Shown here: piece by piece, positions 25,981 through 34,528 of the stretch
How positions within the stretch are numbered: position 1 is the stretch's first letter
Layout: each line of letters begins with the position of its first letter
DNA from: Timonella senegalensis JC301
GTDB lineage: Bacteria > Actinomycetota > Actinomycetes > Actinomycetales > Cellulomonadaceae
Reading direction: 5' to 3'
Length of the DNA: 62,624 bases
Assembly: GCF_000312125.1 (NCBI RefSeq)
Contig: NZ_HE978642.1
Coordinates: 246,449-309,072 of the forward strand
The notes under the pieces: generated by a model
Seen by the model: only the letters and a program-made list of their open reading frames with translations
Told to the model about the DNA's origin: nothing
Databases searched by the model: none
Program-made: the position numbers and the translations under genes

Positions 25981-27501
25981 ATGCGCGGGTTCAACGGCAC
26001 TTTCCAGGTTGTTCGCGCCACGCGGGAGTCTCTCCCCGGCAGCGAACCGCTCGGTGCATTCGACATGTTCCGGATTGGCATTGGGCCGTCCAGCTCCCAC
26101 ACCGTGGGGCCGATGCGCGCAGCGTCAACGTTTGCGCGCCGGCTCCACCTTGAACCCGGAGGTTCGCCCGGCGACGTGCGAATCTCCGTATCTCTCTTTG
26201 GCTCGTTGGGTGCCACTGGTCGTGGCCACGCAACTGATAGAGCCGTCATGTTGGGGCTGGCCGGGTTTGATCCGGCCAGTGTCCCGCAGTCCGTGGTGTC
26301 CTCGATCGAGCACGCCGTCGAACTCGACGGCGTGCTGTGTTTGGACGCAGCGGGTCACGTTGGCCCATCGTGCACCTCAGATTGCCGACGATTGAGCTTC
26401 GTCCAGTCCCGCGACGTCACCTTTGAGCCTCGGACTGTTTTGCCGGGTCACCCGAACGCTTTGACGTTGCGTCTCCACAGGGCCGGTTCGGTCGCCCAAG
26501 AGGCCACGTTCTACTCGGTCGGAGGCGGCTTTGTGGTCGAGGAAGTCTCGGAGCCCGAGCACCTTGCCACGGGTGCTCCAACGCCGGCGGATTCCACGGT
26601 CACGGTTCGTGTTGAACCGCAGCCCGCGCCACTACCGTTCCAGTTCGATACTGCAGAGTCCATGGTTGCTCAGGCGAGGGAGCACGGGCTCTCAATCTCG
26701 GAGATGATGCGTCGCAACGAACTCTCGATCGCTGAGCCTTCTGCGGTGTCCGAGCAGTTGGCGGCCATCTGGCAGGCCATGGACGCATGCATCGTTTCCG
26801 GCCTATCCGGTCACGGGCACCTTCCGGGAGGGCTGCGCGTGCCCCGACGCGCACCAGCCCTACACCGAAAGCTGCGCACCGAGAACAGCGCTGCCGATCC
26901 GCTTCGCGCAATGGACTGGATCAACCTGTATGCGCTCGCGGTCAACGAGGAGAACGCAGCGGGGCACCGGGTCGTGACCGCACCAACGAACGGCGCCGCT
27001 GGGATCATTCCCGCGGTCATCAAGTACTTTGTAACGTTTGTGGCGCCCGACGAGAACCACGACGAGGACATCGAGAACTTCCTTCTCGCTGCCGCAGCGG
27101 TGGGCATCCTTATCAAGAAGAACGCTTCTATCGCCGGCGCGGAGGTAGGCTGCCAGGGCGAGATTGGAAGCGCGTGTGCGATGGCTGCCGCGGGCCTCGC
27201 CGAGGTCCTCGGAGGGACACCCGAGCAGGTCGAGAACGCCGCTGAGATCGCCATGGAGCACAACCTCGGCCTTACCTGCGACCCGATCGGTGGGCTCGTT
27301 CAAGTCCCATGCATCGAGCGAAACGCGATTGGTGCAGTGAAGGCAATCAATGCGGCTCGTATGGCCCTGCGCGGCGACGGCGAGCACACTGTGAGTCTCG
27401 ACGTGGTCATTGAGACCATGCGCCAGACGGGTCTCGACATGAACGCAAAGTACAAGGAAACCTCGACGGGGGGACTCGCGGTCAACATCGTTGAGTGCTA
27501 G
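25981..27501 (+). CDS. sdaA: L-serine dehydratase (ammonia-lyase), iron-sulfur type
   Basis: 506-residue single-chain L-serine ammonia-lyase that makes pyruvate and ammonia with a [4Fe-4S] cluster. The beta-domain start FDMFRIGIGPSSSHTVGPMRAA is clear; the alpha domain has VTAPTNGAAGIIPAVI, GCQGEIGSACAMAAAG and GLTCDPIGGLVQVPCIERN, which supply the cluster cysteines. There are about 28 residues before the usual start (FDMFRI), so the ATG at 25981 may be early; there is no good Shine-Dalgarno. It ends the catabolic operon, before a hairpin at 27527-27558. Its presence hints that serine or a serine-like product is drained to pyruvate. Confidence 0.93.
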   Translation: MRGFNGTFQVVRATRESLPGSEPLGAFDMFRIGIGPSSSHTVGPMRAASTFARRLHLEPGGSPGDVRISVSLFGSLGATGRGHATDRAVMLGLAGFDPASVPQSVVSSIEHAVELDGVLCLDAAGHVGPSCTSDCRRLSFVQSRDVTFEPRTVLPGHPNALTLRLHRAGSVAQEATFYSVGGGFVVEEVSEPEHLATGAPTPADSTVTVRVEPQPAPLPFQFDTAESMVAQAREHGLSISEMMRRNELSIAEPSAVSEQLAAIWQAMDACIVSGLSGHGHLPGGLRVPRRAPALHRKLRTENSAADPLRAMDWINLYALAVNEENAAGHRVVTAPTNGAAGIIPAVIKYFVTFVAPDENHDEDIENFLLAAAAVGILIKKNASIAGAEVGCQGEIGSACAMAAAGLAEVLGGTPEQVENAAEIAMEHNLGLTCDPIGGLVQVPCIERNAIGAVKAINAARMALRGDGEHTVSLDVVIETMRQTGLDMNAKYKETSTGGLAVNIVEC

Positions 27502-27526
27502 TGCCTCACCCTGACGGGGATGGATA

Positions 27527-27558
27527 GCGCTCGCCCTGCCAAGGACACGGGCGGGCGC
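27527..27558 (+). terminator. Hairpin after sdaA
   Basis: GCGCTCGCCC and GGGCGGGCGC pair with one mismatch across a 12-nt loop. A -10-like TAGACT follows at 27565, so a new transcript probably starts here. Confidence 0.6.
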
Positions 27559-27564
27559 AGTTCG

Positions 27565-27570
27565 TAGACT
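27565..27570 (+). promoter_or_regulatory. -10 element TAGACT of the transaldolase gene
   Basis: TAGACT lies 43 nt before the transaldolase ATG. Transcription would start near 27577 and give a short leader with the Shine-Dalgarno GGGAGG. Confidence 0.4.
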
Positions 27571-27613
27571 GGGAATGTTCGCGTGTTTGACGCATTCTCG
27601 GGAGGCTGACGCA

Positions 27614-28756
27614 ATGGCGCAAGAAGCAGCGAGTGGACCTACACAGCAACTAACGGATGCTGGCACGAGCATCTGGCTCGACGACCTGTCTCGGCAACGC
27701 ATCAGTAGCGGAGAACTCGCGGACCTGATGGGGAACCGCAACGTCGTGGGCATCACCACGAACCCCACCATCTTCAGCAAGGCGATAGAAGAGGGTAGGG
27801 GCTACGAGCAAACAATTGCCGACCTTGCCGCGCAGGGGATGGACGCTGAGTCCGCGATCATCGAGTTGACCACCGCGGACGTAAGAGACGCGGCGCGTAT
27901 CCTGGCGCCCGTGTATGAGGCTTCGGACGGTCAGGATGGCAGGGTCTCCATCGAGGTCTCCCCAGAGCTTGCACATGACACCGAGGCAAGCATCGCGCAG
28001 GCCCTAGACCTTCACGCGCGAGTGGGCGAACCCGGGGTCATGATCAAGATTCCTGCGACGCTGGAGGGTCTACCCGCAATCACTGCGGTGATTGCCCAGG
28101 GCATCTCTGTTAATGTGACCCTGATTTTCAGCGTGGATAGGTACCTCGACGTGATTGACGCGTACCTCGAAGGCTTGGAACGAGCGTCGGCCGCGGGGCA
28201 TGACCTGCGCACCATCCGCTCGGTTGCCTCCTTCTTTGTCTCGCGCGTGGATACCGAGGTGGACAAGAGGCTGGACGAGATCGGCACGCCCCAGGCGCTT
28301 GCACTTAAGGGAAAGGCAGGCATTGCTAACGCCCGGCTCGCCTACAAGGAGTTCAATGCGGTTTTTGGGGGAGAACGCGGGGAGTCCATGCGGACCGCAG
28401 GGATTCGGACGCAGCGCCCGCTGTGGGCTTCCACCGGGGTCAAGGACCCTGCATTGCGTGACACCCTCTACGTGGAGGAACTCACGGCCCCGCACACGGT
28501 CGACACCATGCCCTTTGCCACCCTTGAGGCAGTCGCTGATCATGGACACATTGGCACCGACAACATAACGCCGGGGTTTGAGGACGCCCAGATCTACTTT
28601 GACTCGTTGGCCGAGCTGGGCGTCGACTTCGCGGACGTTACCGAGCTCCTAGAGGAGCAGGGCGTACAGAAGTTCGTGGATTCGTGGCACGATCTCCTCG
28701 CCACGGTGGGGGATGCCCTCACCAAGGCTAGGGAAGGTGTGCGGGAAGACTCGTAG
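27614..28756 (+). CDS. tal: Transaldolase
   Basis: 380-residue pentose-phosphate enzyme that moves a dihydroxyacetone unit between sugar phosphates. Family motifs: SIWLDDLSRQRISSGELADLM, VGITTNPTIFSKAI, and the Schiff-base Lys in GVMIKIPAT (near residue 144). The length is that of the long actinobacterial form. The ATG at 27614 follows GGGAGG; the open frame reaches back to 27575. The gene is behind its own probable promoter, after the catabolic operon, and is convergent with pepN. It could supply the sugar-phosphate steps of the nearby pathway or be a general pentose-phosphate gene. Confidence 0.95.
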   Translation: MAQEAASGPTQQLTDAGTSIWLDDLSRQRISSGELADLMGNRNVVGITTNPTIFSKAIEEGRGYEQTIADLAAQGMDAESAIIELTTADVRDAARILAPVYEASDGQDGRVSIEVSPELAHDTEASIAQALDLHARVGEPGVMIKIPATLEGLPAITAVIAQGISVNVTLIFSVDRYLDVIDAYLEGLERASAAGHDLRTIRSVASFFVSRVDTEVDKRLDEIGTPQALALKGKAGIANARLAYKEFNAVFGGERGESMRTAGIRTQRPLWASTGVKDPALRDTLYVEELTAPHTVDTMPFATLEAVADHGHIGTDNITPGFEDAQIYFDSLAELGVDFADVTELLEEQGVQKFVDSWHDLLATVGDALTKAREGVREDS

Positions 28757-28775
28757 TCCACGCGCATGCAACAAG

Positions 28776-28816
28776 GATGGGCGAGAACCGGCACTGGCTG
28801 CTAGTTCTCGCCCATC
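28776..28816. terminator. Bidirectional hairpin between tal and pepN
   Basis: A perfect 13-bp inverted repeat (28776-28788 and 28804-28816) with a 15-nt loop. Confidence 0.78.
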
Positions 28817-28834
28817 AGTTAGTTTCGGCGTTTC

Positions 28835-31350
28835 CTACTTGGAGTGTGAAGCGTGCTCACAGGCGCGGGCCGCAACCGCACGCTGCACGTGATCGCGCTG
28901 CTCCGTGACGAGCCTGCGCAGGGCGGCCGGCGCGTGATCGTTCGCGGCTAGCCATGCTCCGCCCAGATCAGCCGTGTCGCTCGCAGGATAGAAGCCCAGG
29001 ACGAGGCGACGAGCAATTTCGATCGACCGGCTAGACCACGCCTGCCCGATCAGATCGAAGTAGCGGCCAGCGTACTTAGCGGTCAGGTCCGGGCGCGCGC
29101 CGGATCCGAAACCCGCGATGGTCGCGCTCAGGTGTTCGTTCGACAGGTTTTCATCGGTCCATGCGCGTGACCACGCAGCATCCCGGACCTCGGCTGTTGG
29201 CCGGCTTGCCATGGCTTGCACAAAGTGGGTTGCGCCGGACCCTGTGTTGTCACGTTCGCGTTCCATGTTGAGCTGTACGGCGTCCACGTGGCCACGTGCG
29301 GCGAGCGCAGTGATCCACTGCCAGCGCAGCTCGTTGTCGAGCTCTAGGCCGGCTGGTCCTGGGTTGGTTCCTGCCACGATTGCGGCCATGCGCTCGGAGA
29401 GTTCATCCGTTACGGAGGCGATGTCAGCGGCCGCACGTGCCCACGCAAGTTGGCTTCCGCTACCCGGCTCGGCGCCCTCGAGGGCGGCCCAGACCGTCGA
29501 GGCCCAGGCCGCGCGAAGCTCGCCCTGGTACTCCTCGCCCACGTAGTTCTCAATCGCGTAGAACGTGTTTCCCAGAACTCCAGTCTGGACAGCAACATTG
29601 GACTCGCGCGGCGCGTGAGCGGAGACGATCTTGACGTAGCGGCTCGTGGCAAGCTCGCCGTCGCGGGTCGCATTCCACAACGAGGACCACACGAGCGCTC
29701 GGGACAAAGGCGAGTCAATCGTCGATAATCCGGTTTCCACGGCGTTCAGCGACTGGTCATCCAAACGGACCTTTGCGTAGGTCCAGTCTCCCTCGTTGAG
29801 CAGGCGCAACGCGCCTGCGGGCGCGGAAACGAGCGTGGTGGCGTCGGTGAGCGTGAGCTCACGCAGGCTGGTTGGGATGAGAGTGCTGGTGTGCGGCTCG
29901 CCGGACCAGTCAAACGTGGCCAGCTGCATGGAGTGTGGGCGCGGGGCATCCTGGGTGATTGTGAGGTCGCCCTGACCCGCATCCGTCACGGTCAGCGTGG
30001 TCACACCGGAAGTCTCGAGCCACGCGCGCGACCACTCGTGGATGTCCTTGCCGGACACCTCCTCAAGCACGCTCAGCAGGTCCTCAAGCGTGGTGTTTCC
30101 GTACTCATGGCGGCGGAAGTAGCGGCGTGCGGCCTCAAAGAAGGCCTCCTCGCCAACGTATGCGACCAACTGCTTCAGGACCGAGGCACCCTTGGCATAG
30201 GTGATGCCGTCAAAGTTCAGTTTGGCGGCCTCAAGGTCCGTAATATTTGCGACGATCGGGTGGGTCGTGGGGAGTTGGTCCTGCTGGTAGGCCCATGCCT
30301 TGCGTCGGTTAGCAAACGAGACCCAGGCGTCAGTGAAGGACGTTGCCTGTGCGGAGGCATGCGCTCCCATGTAGTCCGCGAAGGACTCCTTAAGCCACAG
30401 GTCGTCCCACCAGCGCATGGTGACAAGGTCGCCGAACCACATGTGCGCCATCTCATGCAGGATCGTGTTCGCGCGGGCCTCGTGCTGGGCACGGGTGGAC
30501 GCGCCACGGAACACGTAAGACTCCGTGAACGTGACGAGACCCGGGTCTCCATGGCGCCGAGGTTGTACTCGGGCACGAAAATCTGGTCGTACTTGCCCCA
30601 CGGGTACTCGTAGTCAAATGCGGTGGTGAAGAAGTCGAGGCCCTGCTTGGTGACCTCGAAGATTTCGTCCGCGTCGAGGTGTTCCGCGAGCGAGGCACGA
30701 CACAGCACACCGAGGTCCACTTGCTGCGCGCTGTTGCTCCAGTGCGAGTCCACGCGGTGGTAGGGGCCGGCCGTCACGCATGTGATGTAGCTCGAGATCG
30801 GCTTGGTCTGCGCGAACTGGACCCGCTGGGTGGTCTCGGTGGTGGTGATGTGTGTGGCCACGCCGTTGGACAGGACGGACCAGCCCAGGGGAGCGGACAC
30901 AGTGAAGGAGTAGGCGGCCTTAAGGTCAGGCTGCTCAAAGCAGGCCATGACCCGGCGGGAGTCCGCAGGCTCGTACTGGGTGTACAGGTAGGTTTGGCCG
31001 TCAGCGGGGTCCACGTAGCGGTGCATGCCCTCACCCGAGCGCGAGTAGGCTGCGGTGGCTCGCACCTCCACCACATTGTGTTCGGCGAGCCCTGAAAGGG
31101 CGATGCGGGCGCCATCCCAATCCACGTCAACGCCGTGGCCGTTCAGCGTCACGGACTCAACGGACTGCCCTATGAAGTCGATCCAGGTCTCGGTGGTGGT
31201 GGAATCAAAGGTCAGCGTGGAGAGAGTGGAAAATCCGGTGACCTGTGGGTCTGGGGCGCCGGTGAGGTCAAGGTCAACGGCGATGGACTTAAGTGAGATG
31301 GCGTGCGACCGCGCTGCGGCCTCTTCACGCCCAAGGTTTGCAGAACTCAT
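28835..31350 (-). pseudogene. pepN: Aminopeptidase N, one-base frameshift
   Basis: M1-family zinc aminopeptidase, about 838 residues if repaired. The zinc site HEMAHMWFGDLVTMRWW...KESFADYMG (HEXXH plus E) is intact. The N-terminal frame (start ATG 31350, MSSANLGREEAAA) runs through FVPEYNLGAME and then shifts; the C-terminal frame resumes at GLVTFTESYVFRGAS. The break is at about 30548-30555, where GAG-ACC-CGG should read GAG-AAC-CCG, so one A is missing, precisely in the GAMEN substrate motif. As read the enzyme cannot be made whole. A single-base sequence error is as likely as real loss. Convergent with tal. Confidence 0.9.
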
Positions 31351-31471
31351 GCCTTCAATGATGGCACCAATTCGGTGGGGGGTTAGATTTCCTGTGCCAG
31401 TTGAGGAGTGCACCCGAGCGCAATACGGTCTAAGAGACGTCCGTAAGTGGAGGTCGGGAGAGGGGACTGAG

Positions 31472-32560
31472 ATGAACGCTTCAACTCAGGTGGGCTGGCG
31501 CGGCCTGCCCTATGGGACCGCGCTAGAGAAACTCTCCCCTGGGTACTTTGCGCTCGTGATGGGGACGTCGATCATGTCGGTGGGCTTTCACCTAACCGGG
31601 TTTGAGGTCCTATCCGAGGTGCTTCTGGTCATAGCAGTGATTGCGTACGTAGTGCTGTGGGTCTTGTTCATCGCGCGAGCCGCGATCTTCCGCGCCGAAA
31701 CGACGTCTGACATCCGCAACCCCGAAAAGGCGTTCGCTTACTTCACCATCGTTGCCGGAACCGACGTGTTGGGGGTGCGGCTCGTGTACCAAGGGTATGC
31801 GGGTGTGGCTGTGGTTCTCTTCATGGTGGGGGCGCTCCTGTGGTTCGTATTCGGCTACCTATTGCCCCGGCAGGTGCTCATGACGAGGGACGGGCTGCCC
31901 ATCCTCGCCCGCACCAACGGAACCTGGTACATCTGGTCCGTGGCGAGCCAGTCGCTAGCTATTGGCATGACCGCGTTGCGCCCACACTTTGACGGAGAGG
32001 CGCGCTGGATCGGAATCATCGCCGTCATGTCCTGGTCCGTTGGTGTTGCCCTGTACATCGGGGTGAGCGTGCTCGTGGCCCTGCGGATCATTCACCATGG
32101 CGTGACGCCGGCGCAGTTCGAGCCGCCATACTGGGTGGCGATGGGCGCCATGGCCATCGCCGTGGTCGCAGGCTCGAACATCGTGGCAATGGAATCCACG
32201 CCCATGGTCGACGCGGTGCGCGACCTCGTGTCAGGAACCGTGGTCGTGTTCTGGTGTTTCGCGGCCTGGCTGATTCCGATGCTGCTAGGTGCCGGAGTGT
32301 GGCGGCATGTGCTCAACAAAGTTCCGTTGACCTACGTCCCCACGCTGTGGTCCATGGTGTTTCCCATGGGAATGTTCGCTGTCGCCTCGATCAACATCGG
32401 TCGGGTCGACGCGCTGCCAGTGGTCGAATCTATTGGCTACGGGGCCCTCGTGGCCGCATCAGTAGTGTGGCTCTTCGTGTTCGTGGCGATGTTGAGGGGA
32501 ATCGTGCTTATGGCAATTCGGCAACGGCACGCAAGTGCCGTGAATCTGGCCGTATCGTGA
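31472..32560 (+). CDS. TDT/SLAC1-family membrane transporter
   Basis: 362-residue integral membrane protein of the tellurite-resistance/dicarboxylate transporter (TDT) family. About ten membrane segments are visible, from SPGYFALVMGTSIMSVGFHL through GALVAASVVWLFVFVAMLRGIV. The start region (LSPGYFALVMGT) and TLWSMVFPMGMFAVASI near residue 300 are family-like. Probable role: export or uptake of organic acids or sulfite; this cannot be settled here. The ATG at 31472 has GGGAGAGGGG upstream. The frame is open to 31055 within pepN antisense, which is coincidental. Its last 53 nt overlap the convergent GNAT gene. Confidence 0.85.
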   Translation: MNASTQVGWRGLPYGTALEKLSPGYFALVMGTSIMSVGFHLTGFEVLSEVLLVIAVIAYVVLWVLFIARAAIFRAETTSDIRNPEKAFAYFTIVAGTDVLGVRLVYQGYAGVAVVLFMVGALLWFVFGYLLPRQVLMTRDGLPILARTNGTWYIWSVASQSLAIGMTALRPHFDGEARWIGIIAVMSWSVGVALYIGVSVLVALRIIHHGVTPAQFEPPYWVAMGAMAIAVVAGSNIVAMESTPMVDAVRDLVSGTVVVFWCFAAWLIPMLLGAGVWRHVLNKVPLTYVPTLWSMVFPMGMFAVASINIGRVDALPVVESIGYGALVAASVVWLFVFVAMLRGIVLMAIRQRHASAVNLAVS

Positions 32561-32897
32561 TCGCCGCAAACTCGGGGTGGCGGGGCAGCCACGCGGCGAT
32601 GTACGGGCACACCGGCACTACCCGGTAGCCGTGGGAAGTGATGGAATCGAGCGCTCCCTTGGCCAGCACTGATGCCAAGCCGTGGCCCTCATAACTCGGG
32701 TCGACCTCCGTGTGAACGAGGACCCTTTCCGTGGCATCGGCGCCCCGGACGTCCACATAGTCGATGAGGCCCGCCTGGATGACCTGCGACTCACCGCCGG
32801 GTTCGGCTCGTGAGATTGCTTCCTCGTCGCCTACGTCAACCAGGATGTAGCGCGAGTTTGCTGCGTCATCGAGAACGTGAAACTGCTGGTACGGCAT
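32508..32897 (-). CDS. Small GNAT-family N-acetyltransferase
   Basis: 129-residue acetyltransferase-like protein of the short YjdJ type. VHTEVDPSYEGHGLASVLAKGALD holds the acetyl-CoA binding motif (Q/RxxGxG/A replaced by YEGHGLA), and VVPVCPYIAAWLPRHPEFA is the typical C-terminus of this group. Residues 20-60 form the sheet before it (ILVDVGDEEAIS, AGLIDYVDVRG). The substrate is unknown. Its 3' end overlaps the TDT gene on the other strand by 53 bp, which is uncommon. It lies downstream of the pirin gene on the same strand, separated by about 10 nt, so co-transcription is likely. Confidence 0.85.
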   Translation of the reverse strand: MPYQQFHVLDDAANSRYILVDVGDEEAISRAEPGGESQVIQAGLIDYVDVRGADATERVLVHTEVDPSYEGHGLASVLAKGALDSITSHGYRVVPVCPYIAAWLPRHPEFAAITIRPDSRHLRAVAELP

Positions 32898-32907
32898 GGT
32901 GTGCTCC

Positions 32908-33940
32908 TTAGGCGAGGGGGCGAGAGTTATTGGCCGGCCGCGACGAGGCCCGAGGCTTCAGCCGAGTATTGGGTAGAACGGGAGCGGGAAGGGCCGCGGG
33001 CTGGCCGGATGGAAACTTACCAAAGAGTCGCGGCAGGGAATCGTGGCCCGGCGCTAGCGGCTCAAACCCCATTTCCTCCTGGTAGCGTGCTCGATACTCC
33101 ACGATCTCCTCATGGCTGCGGCCCACGAAGTTCCACCACATCACGATCGACTCACCAAGCGGCACCCCGCCGAGCAGCAACACGCGGGTGGTCTGCGGCC
33201 CGGCCTCAAACTCCAGGGTTGTGGAACCCGTTGGAATGACCGCAACCGCACGCTGCGGAACTTCGACGCCACCCACCTTGATGGGACCGTCCTCGGCCAG
33301 CAGAGCGTACTCAAAATCGTCGCGAATAGAAAAGGACACAGACGAGCCGCCGGACATGCGCAGTTCCGCACCCAGGAGGTCACCCGTACGGGTGACCACA
33401 GGAGAGACGGAACCGAACAGCTCACCGATGAACACTCGGGCAGTGAGCGGGCCGAACGAAACGGGCTCGGGAACGTAGTTCACAAACCCGTTGGGGGAGT
33501 GACGGGACTGCTCGGGCAGCGCGTACCAGAGTTGGACGCCGTGCAGCTCACCCGAACCGTGTGCGGAGATCTCCTGGTGCGTGATCCCGCTGCCCGCGAT
33601 CATGAGGTTCAGTTCGCCGGGGCGGACGCGCGCAGTGTTACCGCCCGAGTCAACGTGGTCGATCTCACCGCTGAACAGCCACGACACGGTTGCAAGACCG
33701 GTGTGAGGGTGGCGCGGCACGACCATCCCACCCGTCTTAGCAACGTCGTTCGGGCCGTAGTGGTCCAAGAAGCACCACGCACCCACAAGGGACCGGGTCT
33801 TGTGGGGGAGTGCCCGATACACGGTCAGGGCGCGAGGGCCGCCGAGCGGCACCTCGCGCGGCTCAAGGACCTCCACTGTGGCGCACGGATCCCCCCGTGC
33901 GCAGGACGGTCTCGTTCGGCGCGCGCTCGAGGTTTGTCAT
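32908..33940 (-). CDS. Pirin family protein, frameshift near the 5' end
   Basis: Cupin-fold pirin, about 343 residues if repaired. Most of it is read from a GTG at 33876 (EVLEPREVPLGGPRALTVYRALP), with the metal site RHPHTGLATVSWLFSG, GGITHQE-like SGITHQE and HGVQLW. The likely true start is ATG at 33940, in an ATGA overlap with the AhpD-like gene; this gives MTNLERAPNETVLRTG, and joins DPCATVEVLEPREV only if the run of six C at 33891-33896 is five. Thus there is one extra base, either a homopolymer error or a real mutation. Pirins have quercetinase or regulatory activities; no specific role is shown here. Confidence 0.88.
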
Positions 33941-34410
33941 CTGATCACTTTGCCCTCGGCGTCCCTAGGGCGGACCGGGTGATGGGACAGGATCGAGATG
34001 CGGTTGAACATGTTGATTGCGGTGGCAATCCACTCCGCCACGGCGAATGCGTCATCGCCGAGAACGGCCTGCGCTGCTGCGAGTTCCGTCCTTGATGCTG
34101 GCGTGAGCGGAAGCACGGTTGCGGCCTCAGCAATGCTGAGCATCGCCACCTCGCGAGCGGTGAACGCCGTGGATTCGCGCCACGCAGGAATGAGGTCAAG
34201 CTTCTGTTGGGGGATTCCTACTGCCCGCGCCTCACGCGCGTGCAGGTCGAGGCAGAACGCACAGCCGTTGAGCTGAGAGGCCCTCACCTTGAGGAGTTCG
34301 GACTCTGTGTCGGGCAGACCAACCTCCTGCGCCGCCTGGGTGATTGCGGCCGAGAGCTGCTCAGCGGCCTTCCACACCGAGGGCTGAGCCTTGTCCATGT
34401 AAATCGCCAT
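33937..34410 (-). CDS. AhpD-like carboxymuconolactone decarboxylase family protein
   Basis: 157-residue all-helical protein. The redox motif CAFCLDLHAREA (C-X2-C followed by H) near residues 50-61 is that of AhpD-type alkyl hydroperoxidases, and the N-terminal SVWKAAEQLSAAIT fits the CMD fold. Its stop overlaps the probable ATG of the pirin gene (ATGA), so the two are coupled in translation and may form an oxidative-stress pair. A Shine-Dalgarno-like GGAGAAG is upstream of the ATG. Activity on a particular hydroperoxide is inferred from the motif only. Confidence 0.88.
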   Translation of the reverse strand: MAIYMDKAQPSVWKAAEQLSAAITQAAQEVGLPDTESELLKVRASQLNGCAFCLDLHAREARAVGIPQQKLDLIPAWRESTAFTAREVAMLSIAEAATVLPLTPASRTELAAAQAVLGDDAFAVAEWIATAINMFNRISILSHHPVRPRDAEGKVIR

Positions 34411-34528
34411 GCGGAAGTCTTCTCCTTCGAAGCCGGTGGATGTTCCCTTGAGAGTACCGTGCGAATGCCAGTCTTGACCGGTTGGAGCCCCGGCGGTGGG
34501 GAGCGGGGCCTGTGAGCGGACGTGGGAC

